Shown one piece after another: positions 24,129 through 31,810 of a stretch of DNA of 36,009 bases. Source of the DNA: an uncultured bacterium (GTDB taxonomy: Bacteria > Armatimonadota > HRBIN16). The first letter of the stretch is position 1; each line of letters opens with the position of its first letter. The notes under the pieces were generated by a model. The model worked only from the letters and a program-made list of their open reading frames with translations. It did not search any database and had not been told where the DNA came from. Made by a program: the position numbers and the translations under genes. The DNA is taken from contig CAKZNX010000306.1 in assembly GCA_937132045.1 (NCBI GenBank), forward strand, positions 1 through 36,009, written 5' to 3'.

Positions 24129-24425
24129 ATGAAAATGCTCATGATTGTGTGCGAGACGGGCATTGACTATCGCGTGGTCAAGGTGCTCGACGAGTTGCAT
24201 GTGCCCGGTTACACCCGGTACTCGGGGGTGTCGGGCGTAGGCGAAACAGGTAGACGACTGGGCTCCCCCATTATGCCCGGACAGAACACCGTCTTTCTCA
24301 GCGTCATGTCTGAAGAACTGACGCAACAGGTTGCCGAGAAAATGAAACAGCTGGTGGACAGCTTCGAGGAGCGACGCAAGCCCGCTCTGCGCGTCTTCGC
24401 GATGCCAGCCGAGATTCTGCTGTGA
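24129..24425 (+). CDS. Small PII-like (ferredoxin-fold) protein
   Basis: This 98-aa protein starts MKMLMIVCETGIDYRVVKVLDEL and has a beta-alpha-beta pattern. The central loop GVSGVGETGRRLGSPIMPGQNTVFLSVM resembles the T-loop-plus-strand region of PII-like proteins (PII/DUF3240-type), which often sit beside transporters. The ATG at 24129 is preceded by GAGGAGG at 8 nt; an in-frame GTG at 24102 has no ribosome site. It carries its own promoter and terminator. The uridylylation tyrosine and the ATP-binding signature of true GlnB/GlnK cannot be recognised, so nitrogen control should not be assumed. Metal or nucleotide sensing is possible. The membrane protein gene downstream is convergent, not co-transcribed. 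Confidence 0.6.
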   Translation: MKMLMIVCETGIDYRVVKVLDELHVPGYTRYSGVSGVGETGRRLGSPIMPGQNTVFLSVMSEELTQQVAEKMKQLVDSFEERRKPALRVFAMPAEILL

Positions 24426-24447
24426 ACTCCTCCTGACGTCGTATGCA

Positions 24448-24484
24448 GCGGCTCTTCCTGCACTGGGAAGAGCCGCGTTTCTTG
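24448..24484 (+). terminator. Intrinsic terminator of the PII-like gene
   Basis: An 11-bp perfect stem (GCGGCTCTTCC at 24448-24458, complement at 24466-24476) with a 7-nt loop is followed by GTTTCTTG. This is the best-formed intrinsic terminator in the window. It lies 22 nt after the stop codon and just beyond the end of the convergent membrane protein gene. Confidence 0.85.
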
Positions 24485-24493
24485 CGGGTGCCG

Positions 24494-26485
24494 TTACTTG
24501 TTCCAGCCGAGTCGTCCGTTGATGGAGATGGAATACGTCGCCACGCCCGTCCACATGGTGATGATCGACCAAAACATCTCGGCGGTGAACTCCGCCAGAA
24601 TAATGCCCACCGCTACGTTTCGCAGGCGGTCGTACCCACGCAAGCCAAAATACTTCTGCACTACCACCTTCACCACCAGCGCCACCAGAAGCCCGAACCA
24701 GTAGTAATCCACGCCGAAGTTGAGTGAGAGCGCATAGCCTGCGGGATGAAGCCAGAAACCAGGAAAGCGGAAGCGGATGGCATCCAGCAACATCACGAAG
24801 GAGAAGCCGAAGCCCACCGCCATCAACGCCGTAAAGTTGGTGGAAGAGGCGCTCTCCACATAGTGGCGAATGGTGCCTCCCAGTCCCCACTTGCCAAGGC
24901 GGTTGCCGTGCCCTTTGGTGTAGCCTTCATAGATATAGGCGAAGTGCGAACAGAGCATCCCCAGCACCAGCGCCAGTATCACCGTGATGAACACCGTCCG
25001 CGCGGGCAGGGCGGTCACGTCTGCCAGCTTGTAGCCCTCCAGGTGGTAGGGCATGTTGTGCGTGCGGTGGATGCGATTCATCAGGAAGAAGAGGTGATAC
25101 AGCCGCACGGTCTCCGCTTCGGTGAAGGAGCGACTGCCAACCGCTGCCACCAGCACCTGCTGAGGTCCCATGAACGCCATCTCGTGGGAAGGCGGACCCA
25201 GCTGCGCACGCATGCGCGTGAGGGCAACACTGAAAATCAGAAACAGGAAGACATACACCAGCACCAGCAACGCCGACAAACCCAACGCCATCCCAGCCAC
25301 GCACAGCCCCGCCAGCGACAGCACCAGCACCACAGCTGCCGTGCGTGGCTGCAGGTCGTCTTCGCGGAAGCGGGTGCCCTGTTGGATGTGCGCCCAGAGG
25401 TCGCGCAGGTAGGGGCGTGCCGCCCACATCGAGCCGACGAACAGCCCCAGAAACGCTCCCCAGGTCTGCTCACTAAAGTAGGGTGGACTGGGCACCAGCC
25501 CGCTGCCACCGAACTGCCCCTGTTCGTATCCCCAGTGAGCCATCAGCAGTTGCGTGACCTTACGCACGAGGAAGAAGAAGACCAGCGAGAAGAGCATATC
25601 GGTTGGCATGAACAGCCCGATAGCGCTCATGTAGGGAAATAGCCCAACCGGTACCCATCCGATGGAGTTCCACGGAGGTTGCTGAGGGAGTATCTTGTTC
25701 AGCTCCGAGATGAAGCGCACGTTGATACGAGGCACTGCCGGATATGCGAAGTTGATTCCGTTCAGAGTGTCGATGGCAAGCATCACTGCGAATGCGCCCC
25801 ACAGGTAAGGGCTGCGCCAGATAGGCAAAGCTGGCTGAGTGAGGTAGAGTGGCACCTGCAGGATGGGAAAGCTCAGCCGTTCGTGGCGGATCCAGCGCTC
25901 GCGCATGAGGGCGTTGATGCACAACATGCAGATGCTCAGCAGAGCCAGAACCACCGTCCACCCGACGATTGGCTTCAACCATACCACAAAGTGTGCCAGC
26001 GTGAAAGCGAGGTCTCGCCCCCCAGTATGATAACCGCGCAGACGTTCAGCGTCCAGGATGAAAAACCACTCCGAGAGATACGGGATGACATGCGATCGGT
26101 TCCAGGGAAACGAGTCGGTGTAGAGCGCATAGGCAGGGATGAGCAGGTGTACGCCGTGCATCCACTCCGCTCCGATAGCCGTAGCGACCGAGAGAAAGAC
26201 GTATATGTGTGCCAGGTCCGCAGGCTCCAACGCCAGGCGCGGAAAGCGCTTGCGCAGGAGGACATTGACCACCGCCAGCACCATCAGGGTGCAGGTAGGG
26301 GGCACCAGGAGAGAAAAGATGACGTCGACGCTGACCGCTGCCGCCCAGTATGCGTTAGCAGGGAGCAGGCAAATCGCGATGACCCAGGCGCGGATGCGAA
26401 GCCGGGACCGCGGCGCGCCAGCGAGACGTGACGGCGCCTCCCGAACCGCAGATGGCTGGACGACGGGAGCTGTGCGCATCTCCAT
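24494..26485 (-). CDS. DUF6785/DUF6784-type large membrane protein (OPT-like)
   Basis: This 663-aa integral membrane protein has about a dozen or more hydrophobic helices spread over its length and a basic cytoplasmic N-terminus (PRSRLRIRAW). Conserved-looking stretches include IGAEWMHGVHLLIPAYALYTDSFPW, given here by its first residues EWMHGVHLLI, and GINFAYPAVPRINVRF, and the late GFWLHPAGYALSLNFG. These match my memory of the DUF6785 family, found mainly in Armatimonadota, Planctomycetota and similar groups and thought to resemble oligopeptide transporters. No substrate is known. It lies 52 nt downstream of the pseudopilin gene on the same strand and could share its transcript. The ribosome site before the ATG (26483-26485) is weak; a second ATG lies two codons later. 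Confidence 0.75.
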   Translation of the reverse strand: MEMRTAPVVQPSAVREAPSRLAGAPRSRLRIRAWVIAICLLPANAYWAAAVSVDVIFSLLVPPTCTLMVLAVVNVLLRKRFPRLALEPADLAHIYVFLSVATAIGAEWMHGVHLLIPAYALYTDSFPWNRSHVIPYLSEWFFILDAERLRGYHTGGRDLAFTLAHFVVWLKPIVGWTVVLALLSICMLCINALMRERWIRHERLSFPILQVPLYLTQPALPIWRSPYLWGAFAVMLAIDTLNGINFAYPAVPRINVRFISELNKILPQQPPWNSIGWVPVGLFPYMSAIGLFMPTDMLFSLVFFFLVRKVTQLLMAHWGYEQGQFGGSGLVPSPPYFSEQTWGAFLGLFVGSMWAARPYLRDLWAHIQQGTRFREDDLQPRTAAVVLVLSLAGLCVAGMALGLSALLVLVYVFLFLIFSVALTRMRAQLGPPSHEMAFMGPQQVLVAAVGSRSFTEAETVRLYHLFFLMNRIHRTHNMPYHLEGYKLADVTALPARTVFITVILALVLGMLCSHFAYIYEGYTKGHGNRLGKWGLGGTIRHYVESASSTNFTALMAVGFGFSFVMLLDAIRFRFPGFWLHPAGYALSLNFGVDYYWFGLLVALVVKVVVQKYFGLRGYDRLRNVAVGIILAEFTAEMFWSIITMWTGVATYSISINGRLGWNK

Positions 26486-26537
26486 AGACCATCCAGCGTA
26501 GCGTGGAAACGGGGGAGGAGATGCTTCTGGCTACATG

Positions 26538-27281
26538 CTACCCGCGATCGCAGCGTGCATAGTTCGAGTTCAGCGTCGGGGGCGGTGTGGACCAGTAGTA
26601 TTGCAGGACGACCTGCTCGGGGTCCTCCAGCCCCTTTCGCAGTTGCCACTTGGCGTGGCTATCCACGTACAGCACATTGGCGCCGCCGTTGTGGATGAAC
26701 GAAGGACGGTCGATCAGGTAGCACTCACGTGGCCAGACCGTCTCATCGCCGGGGCACCAGAACGGCACAAAGAACCCGTCGTTGAGGGTTTCCGCCTCGT
26801 CCACAAGCATGATCACGTTTGCTGGCTTGTCGATGGAGGCAAGGGGGCGGTGCTGGGACAGGTAGCCGTTGATGGAGTAAGAAAACTTCACGCTCCTTCC
26901 GGTGGTACCCACCCGCGCCGCGCTGCCGGTCCAGCCATCCGACGGGCAGTAGTAGACGAGCTCGTTTTTGACGTAGGGGTATATCCCTCCATCCTTCACA
27001 TTCCACAGAGGGTCATCGCGTATCAGTCCTGCTGGTACCCAGTGCCCGTCCCGCATACACATCAGGTGCGGGCGCAGGATCGCCGTACCAGGCAGTCGTT
27101 CATCGTAGTCGTTGATGTACTGAGCAAACGCCAGACCCAGCTGCTTCATGTTAGACAGGCACGAGGACTGGCGTGCCTTCTCACGTGCCTGCGAGAACAC
27201 GGGAAACAGGATCGCTGCCAGTATCGCGATAATCGCGATAACCACCAGCAATTCGATCAGGGTAAAGCCAAGACGACGCAT
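26538..27281 (-). CDS. Type II secretion/type IV pilin-like pseudopilin (DUF1559 family)
   Basis: This 247-aa protein begins [18 protein letters not shown], a textbook class III prepilin signal. Cleavage by prepilin peptidase would fall after G5, followed by the conserved E at +5 and a hydrophobic helix to about residue 29. After the helix comes [27 protein letters not shown], summarised by its core [12 protein letters not shown], the family hallmark. The extracellular domain has several cysteines and ends with the motif [14 protein letters not shown], the usual position of H-x-DG. Such proteins are strongly multiplied in Armatimonadota and Planctomycetota, with unknown roles. The ATG has GAAGGAGG 10 nt upstream and a strong promoter at 27342-27370. 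Confidence 0.92.
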   Translation of the reverse strand: MRRLGFTLIELLVVIAIIAILAAILFPVFSQAREKARQSSCLSNMKQLGLAFAQYINDYDERLPGTAILRPHLMCMRDGHWVPAGLIRDDPLWNVKDGGIYPYVKNELVYYCPSDGWTGSAARVGTTGRSVKFSYSINGYLSQHRPLASIDKPANVIMLVDEAETLNDGFFVPFWCPGDETVWPRECYLIDRPSFIHNGGANVLYVDSHAKWQLRKGLEDPEQVVLQYYWSTPPPTLNSNYARCDRG

Positions 27282-27341
27282 CGTGGTTTCGCCTCCTTCG
27301 ATCGTCTCAAGATGTACATCGCCTCCCCCGTTCCATTTTCC

Positions 27342-27370
27342 ATTGTACGTGTTATCACTTAGAAAGTCAA
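27342..27370 (-). promoter_or_regulatory. Promoter of the pseudopilin gene with AT-rich upstream DNA
   Basis: On the minus strand TTGACT (27365-27370), 17 bp, then TACAAT (27342-27347) form a near-consensus promoter. Immediately upstream (27371-27412) the DNA is very AT-rich, including a run of seven T, in a genome near 60% G+C. This is a good candidate for an UP element. The predicted leader is about 54 nt. The rest of the 259-bp divergent gap to the cupin gene shows no clear plus-strand promoter. Confidence 0.8.
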
Positions 27371-27540
27371 CTATCTTATTATATTTTTTTCAATAAATCC
27401 AGTCTACTAACAAACTTACCCGGTTATACGCTTGTTCTACCCGTCCGGAGCAAGGATCGCCGTACAGCTACGCCGCTGCGGCAGGCAGGAAGCACACACC
27501 CACCTGGGGAACTTTGTGCGTATCAGAAGGAGGTCACACG

Positions 27541-27894
27541 ATGAAGGTCATCACCGCGGATGCCGTACCGTTTCAACCTGTGGTCACGGAAGGGGCGCAG
27601 GGAGCGTTTATTAAAGAGCTGATCACCGACCGGGACGGCGCGCCCACCTTCGCGATGCGCCTCTTTGAAATCCTTCCCGGAGGCAACACCCCCCTGCACA
27701 GCCACCCGTGGGAGCATGAAGTGTTTATCCTCAGCGGAAGGGGCGAATTGCGCGGGGAAACTCAGATGCATCCCTTCTCGGCAGGAGATGCGGTGTTTGT
27801 TCCCCCCAACGAAACGCACACCTTCGTGAATACCGGTGAAACGCCTCTGCGATTGCTCTGCATGATACCGGTTCAACAATCCTGCTGTCGATAA
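27541..27894 (+). CDS. Cupin-domain protein
   Basis: This 117-aa single-domain cupin is probably a metal-binding enzyme or sugar/small-molecule-binding protein in the cytoplasm. Motif 1, GGNTPLHSHPWEHEVFILSG, contains the ligands H-x-H and E (residues about 58-65). Motif 2, GDAVFVPPNETHTFVNTG, contains the fourth ligand, His. The start ATG has AAGGAGGTCA at ideal spacing; a GTG 27 bp upstream has no such site. It ends in Cys-Cys-Arg. The ChbG/YdjC-type deacetylase gene starts 12 bp later, so the two form an operon and may act on the same carbohydrate. The precise reaction is unknown. Confidence 0.88.
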   Translation: MKVITADAVPFQPVVTEGAQGAFIKELITDRDGAPTFAMRLFEILPGGNTPLHSHPWEHEVFILSGRGELRGETQMHPFSAGDAVFVPPNETHTFVNTGETPLRLLCMIPVQQSCCR

Positions 27895-27906
27895 AGGGAG
27901 GTCAAC

Positions 27907-28788
27907 ATGGCACAGGAAGTTTCCCTCGCGGTGAAGCTGGGTTACAAGCCCACCGATAAGGTACTCATCGTCAATGCGGACGACGTGGGCATGAGCTATG
28001 CGGCTAATCAGGCAACCATCCAGGGCATGGAGAAGGGGCTGATTACCACCGGCTCCATCATGGTGCCGTGCCCGTGGTTTCTGCATGTTGCCGAATATGC
28101 ACGCACGCATCCGAAGGCGGATTTCGGCATCCACCTGACGCACACCAGCGAGTGGAAATACTACCGCTGGGGACCCGTTGGCGACCGGTGCAAGCTGAAA
28201 GGTCTGATCGACCCGCAGGGTTACATGTGGAGCGATGTACCACAGGTGTACGCCAACGCCACCCCCGAACAGGCGATGATTGAGGCGCGCGCCCAGATCA
28301 AGATGGCGATGGACAATGGCATCGACATCACACACCTCGACTCGCACATGGGAACCCTGCAATACAGCGACAAATACTTCTATGAGGTGTACGTGCCTCT
28401 GGCGAAAGAGTTCAACCTGCCGGTGCGCATGGGTTCGCAGGACCTTCTGGCGCAGTTTGGCTACCCCGATATGCGTCGCAAGGTGGCAGAGCAGGGCATC
28501 CTGTTCCCGGACTACCTCATCCATGGCGGGCGCAAACCGGGCGAGAACGTCACCGCCTACTGGAAGCGCATGTTGCGGGAGCTCAAGCCGGGCGTTACCG
28601 AGCTGTACATCCACCCTGCCCTTGCCACCGAGGAGATGCAGCACATCGCCGGCTCGTGGAAGGAGCGTGCCGAAGAGTTTCGCCTCTTCACCACCGACGC
28701 GGAGATACGGCGTATCCTGAAGGAACAGGACGTGAAGCTCATTGGCTGGCGGGTGATTCGAGACCTGCAACGCAAAGAACGACGCTAG
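27907..28788 (+). CDS. ChbG/HpnK/YdjC-type carbohydrate deacetylase
   Basis: This 293-aa cytoplasmic metal-dependent hydrolase is expected to remove N-acetyl groups from small sugars such as chitooligosaccharides. The family metal site is visible: VNADDVGMS (22-30, D25 and D26), GIHLTHTSEW (H76) and THLDSHMGT (H143 and H147). The N-terminal ten or so residues precede the usual start of the domain. It follows the cupin gene by 12 bp with GGGAGGTCA before the ATG. The stop codon shares the palindrome CTAG with the stop codon of the convergent murJ gene, so the two coding regions overlap by 4 bp. Substrate is inferred only from family. Confidence 0.88.
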   Translation: MAQEVSLAVKLGYKPTDKVLIVNADDVGMSYAANQATIQGMEKGLITTGSIMVPCPWFLHVAEYARTHPKADFGIHLTHTSEWKYYRWGPVGDRCKLKGLIDPQGYMWSDVPQVYANATPEQAMIEARAQIKMAMDNGIDITHLDSHMGTLQYSDKYFYEVYVPLAKEFNLPVRMGSQDLLAQFGYPDMRRKVAEQGILFPDYLIHGGRKPGENVTAYWKRMLRELKPGVTELYIHPALATEEMQHIAGSWKERAEEFRLFTTDAEIRRILKEQDVKLIGWRVIRDLQRKERR

Positions 28789-30353
28789 CTGGCGGCGCGG
28801 CGGCGCAAGGACCTCAGCGCGTAGTCCATTTCCTCCGCGCGCAGAAGCTTCGCAATGGCGAGGTACAGTCCCCCGCCCGCCGCCATCACCAGCACGATCG
28901 CCGCCAAGGAGACCAGCTTTGGATGCAGGTTGTGCTGAAGCAGAGGGTACACCAGCAGGCTACGTACGGCGTAGCCAAAAGCACCGCTCACCGCAGATGC
29001 CAGCACCAGCCGTCCGAAGGGAAGCCACAGCTGTCCAACCGGTATCTGCACCTTGCGACGCAACGCGCCCAGCATCCATGCCACGTGAAGAACAGCGGCA
29101 ATGGAGCCTGCCAGCGCCAGCCCTTTGTGCGCCAGTGGACCCATCAACAGCCAGTTGAGCGGAACGAACACGAGTGTCACCAGTGTGCCGATGACCACCG
29201 GGGTGATGGTATCCTGCACGGCGTAGAAGGCGCGGTTCAGGATCGCCTGACTGGAGAAGGCGAACAGACCGATGCAGTAGAACACCAGCGCCTCGGCGGT
29301 AATCTGCGTATCGTAGGGGGTGAACTTGCGATACTGCAGGAGAATGGAAACGATGTCGGTGGAAAGCACCATCATGAACACCGAGATCGGCAGGGTCAGG
29401 AACCACAGCGCCCGCAACCCCTGCAGAAGCGTCCGTCGGAACGCCTCCATGTCGCCACGCGCCGCCTGCGCGCTGAGGGTCGGAAAGACCGCGATGCTGA
29501 TAGCCTGAGCGAAGATGCCCAGAGGCGCCTGCATCTGCTTATTGGCGTTATCGAGTGCGGATACTGCACCCGGTGGCAACAGGGAAGCGAACGCACGATT
29601 GATCAACACAAAGACCTGCGGTAACGACAACCCCAGGATCACCGGCAGAACCAGCCTGCCCACCTTAACCACGCCCGGGTGCTTGAGGTTCAGGCTGAAG
29701 TGGTATCGCACCCCCACCCGGCGCAGAAACGCCATCTGCAGCAGCAGGTTGCCCAGAATAGCCCCTACCAGCGCGCCCCACGATAGCCCAGCTACTCCCA
29801 GATGCCCACCGAGCAACCACCCTCCAGCGATGATGCCCAGATTGTAGACGATGGGTCCAAGCGCGGGCACCAGAAAATGACCGCGCACATACAGCGTTGC
29901 CATCATCAGTCCGCCCAAGAAGAAACATATCTGCGCTGGCAGTACGATGCGGGTGAGCGAGGCGGTCATATCCAGCTGCCACGGTTCGAAGCCCGGGGCG
30001 ACCAGAGGCACCAGCTGTCGGGCAAACACCTCCCCAATGAGCACGAAAGCGGTAACCACCAGCGTCATAAAGGTGGCGACGACCGAGAACACCTTCCACG
30101 CTTCTGCCTCCTCGCCTCGGGTGAGATATTCGGTGAAAACGGGCACGAACGAGGAGGAGAGCGCACCGCCCGCTATCAGGAAGAAGAGCAGGTCGGGAAT
30201 GGAAAACGCTGCGCGAAAGACATCGGTATAAGCGTTTTGACCAAACCACGCGGCGATGGCGGTATCGCGCAGCTGCCCCAGCACGCGGCTGAGGAAGATC
30301 GCCGCCATCATCACCGCCGCGGCGCGGGCAACTCTGTGGGTTTCCTGTGTCAT
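28785..30353 (-). CDS. murJ: Lipid II flippase MurJ
   Basis: MurJ is the inner-membrane flippase that moves lipid II across the membrane for peptidoglycan synthesis. From the ATG at 30351-30353 it has 522 aa, with about 14 hydrophobic helices. Family motifs are present: ARAAAVMMAAIFLSRVLGQLRDTAIAAWFG near the N-terminus (key part SRVLGQLRD), DVFRAAFSIPDLLFFLIAGGALSSSFVPVF (key part AFSIPDLLF...GALSSSFVP), and the later NRAFYAVQDTITPV. An earlier in-frame TTG at 30392 lies inside the -35 box and is rejected. The chosen ATG is only 10 nt from the -10 box and has no ribosome site, so the mRNA is probably leaderless. Confidence 0.95.
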   Translation of the reverse strand: MTQETHRVARAAAVMMAAIFLSRVLGQLRDTAIAAWFGQNAYTDVFRAAFSIPDLLFFLIAGGALSSSFVPVFTEYLTRGEEAEAWKVFSVVATFMTLVVTAFVLIGEVFARQLVPLVAPGFEPWQLDMTASLTRIVLPAQICFFLGGLMMATLYVRGHFLVPALGPIVYNLGIIAGGWLLGGHLGVAGLSWGALVGAILGNLLLQMAFLRRVGVRYHFSLNLKHPGVVKVGRLVLPVILGLSLPQVFVLINRAFASLLPPGAVSALDNANKQMQAPLGIFAQAISIAVFPTLSAQAARGDMEAFRRTLLQGLRALWFLTLPISVFMMVLSTDIVSILLQYRKFTPYDTQITAEALVFYCIGLFAFSSQAILNRAFYAVQDTITPVVIGTLVTLVFVPLNWLLMGPLAHKGLALAGSIAAVLHVAWMLGALRRKVQIPVGQLWLPFGRLVLASAVSGAFGYAVRSLLVYPLLQHNLHPKLVSLAAIVLVMAAGGGLYLAIAKLLRAEEMDYALRSLRRRAAS

Positions 30354-30363
30354 GCTGGGAGAT

Positions 30364-30392
30364 ATTGTACTGTGCACTGAACGCAGAGTCAA
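30364..30392 (-). promoter_or_regulatory. Promoter of murJ, implying a leaderless mRNA
   Basis: On the minus strand TTGACT (30387-30392), 17 bp and TACAAT (30364-30369) form a strong promoter. The -10 ends just 10 nt before the murJ ATG, so transcription should start within about 0-4 nt of it. No Shine-Dalgarno sequence is present. The -35 overlaps by one base the 9-bp direct repeat that bounds the neighbouring mobile element. Confidence 0.82.
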
Positions 30393-30400
30393 ATGCCCAT

Positions 30401-30566
30401 GAGGCTGTGTGAAAATCCGTCGCGATCCAGGAATCGACGAACAGAACCGTTGGTAAAAGTCCTGTCACGCCCATCTCCCTGCCTCTCCCCGAAGCGGGGA
30501 GAGGTTCCGAACTTCCCCTTCCCGCGTCGGGAAGGGGGTGGGGAGATAGGTATGGTCGACACCCTC
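30401..30566. mobile_element. MITE-like non-autonomous element, copy 2
   Basis: A 166-bp non-coding block is flanked by a perfect 9-bp direct repeat, AATGCCCAT (30392-30400 and 30567-30575). Its ends are GAGGCTGTGTGAAAA (left) and, read inward from the right, GAGGGTGTCGACC, a short imperfect terminal inverted repeat. Inside are two perfect 10-bp palindromes, each with a 3-nt centre: CCTCTCCCCG-AAG-CGGGGAGAGG (30482-30504) and CCCCTTCCCG-CGT-CGGGAAGGGG (30515-30537). It has inserted between the back-to-back -35 boxes of murJ and the HEAT-TlpA gene. It has no coding capacity. With the two promoters and a leader it fills the 298-bp gap 30354-30651. Confidence 0.83.
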
Positions 30567-30574
30567 AATGCCCA

Positions 30575-30604
30575 TTTACAGGCTTTGCGGTCATGTGGTA
30601 CTAT
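30575..30604 (+). promoter_or_regulatory. Promoter of the HEAT-TlpA gene
   Basis: TTTACA (30575-30580), 18 bp, then TACTAT (30599-30604) form a plausible promoter. The leader to the ATG at 30652 would be about 40 nt. The first T of the -35 is the last base of the right-hand 9-bp repeat of the mobile element. Confidence 0.6.
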
Positions 30605-30651
30605 GAGGCGGGGCGGTTAAGGGTTTTATTCACCAAGCAAGGAGGTATGGG

Positions 30652-31800
30652 ATGGGCACTCCTTTGCAATCGGGCGCCGAAGAAGAGAAAAGAGCCCAGA
30701 AAGTGCATCCCTTTTGGGGGATTATGGTGATTGTGGCGGCTCTGGCGCTGATTTTCGTGATGGTATACCCCTTCATCGCCAGCCGTCAGCATCGTGAGCT
30801 TCCCCTGCCTACCACCGAGGAGACCCCCGTCCAGGTAGCGGAACGGATGGAAGGTCTGTCTCCCGAAGATCGCGCGAAGCTGGCTGAGGAACTTTTCCAA
30901 AGCCCCAATCCCCTGATACGCCTGGCAACCGTCGAGGCGATCGAGGACTGGAAGATACGACAGGCGTACCCATTACTGCAGGGTGCCCTGGAGGATAACT
31001 GCTCGGCGGTGCGACGGCGGGCTATGGAGGCGCTCTGGCGGCTGGATCGCGAACGCGGTTTGCGTCTGCTGCTGGCAGGGCTGCACGACGAGGACGTGGA
31101 TATCCGCCGCGGCGCTATCAGCCAGATTCGCTTCGCCAACGAGAAGCGCGCGGTTCCAGCCGTTGTTCCCCTGCTGGATGACCCAGATCGCACCGTGCGC
31201 TTTTTTGCCCTTGGGGTCCTGCGCAGGCTCACCGGACAGCCCTACTTCACTCGCAGTTCCGACCCTCCGGAGAAGCAAAAAGCGGTGATCCAGCAGTGGA
31301 AGCAATGGTGGAACAAGGAGCGGGCACGCTGGCAGGAAGAGCAAAAGTGGGCAACCGCCTCAGCCATACACCCGAAACGCGCCGATACTGCACCGCCGTT
31401 CGCGCTGAGAACGCTGGATGGATCACGATTGCGTCTGAGCGACCTGCGCGGCAAAATGGTGGTCGTGCATTTCTTCGCTACGTGGTGCGCCCCCTGTGAG
31501 ATCGAAATGCCGGAGCTCGTGCGCCTGCGCGAAGCTTACTTGCCTGAGGAGCTGGTAATGATCGGCGTGGCGGTGAACGAGACGGAGGGCGAGCGTGTCG
31601 TGCGCGAGTGGATTGAGCGGTTCAAAATCACCTATCCGCAGGCGCTTGCCACGCCCGATATCATCTCCGCCTACTGGGTACAGGGCGTGCCGATTACCTA
31701 CGTGATCGACCCGGAGGGGCGCATCCGGTACCGATTCGAGGGTGAAAGAGACTTCGTGACACTGCAGAAGGTGGTCGAACGGATACGACGCGGAGGGTAG
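30652..31800 (+). CDS. Membrane-anchored HEAT-repeat/TlpA-like thioredoxin fusion
   Basis: This 382-aa protein has a single N-terminal membrane helix at about 21-43 that would place the rest outside the cytoplasm. A block of HEAT-like helical repeats follows at about 77-195, with units such as NPLIRLATVEAIEDW, NCSAVRRRAMEALWRL, DVDIRRGAISQIRF and DRTVRFFALGVLRRL. A Trp- and Lys-rich linker at about 205-245 leads to a TlpA/ResA-type thioredoxin domain at about 246-380. The active site is W278-C-A-P-C282, and the cis-proline motif QGVPITYVID is present. It probably reduces disulfides in exported or cytochrome-type proteins, with HEAT repeats for partner binding. The ATG has AAGGAGG. This order of domains is unusual; TlpA proteins normally have little before the thioredoxin fold. 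Confidence 0.88.
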   Translation: MGTPLQSGAEEEKRAQKVHPFWGIMVIVAALALIFVMVYPFIASRQHRELPLPTTEETPVQVAERMEGLSPEDRAKLAEELFQSPNPLIRLATVEAIEDWKIRQAYPLLQGALEDNCSAVRRRAMEALWRLDRERGLRLLLAGLHDEDVDIRRGAISQIRFANEKRAVPAVVPLLDDPDRTVRFFALGVLRRLTGQPYFTRSSDPPEKQKAVIQQWKQWWNKERARWQEEQKWATASAIHPKRADTAPPFALRTLDGSRLRLSDLRGKMVVVHFFATWCAPCEIEMPELVRLREAYLPEELVMIGVAVNETEGERVVREWIERFKITYPQALATPDIISAYWVQGVPITYVIDPEGRIRYRFEGERDFVTLQKVVERIRRGG

Positions 31801-31810
31801 CCCCAGCCCT

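Noticed and set aside
30482-30537. CRISPR-like or tandem repeat
   Set aside because: The two palindromes differ in sequence and there is no series of equal spacers. They belong to the MITE-like element.
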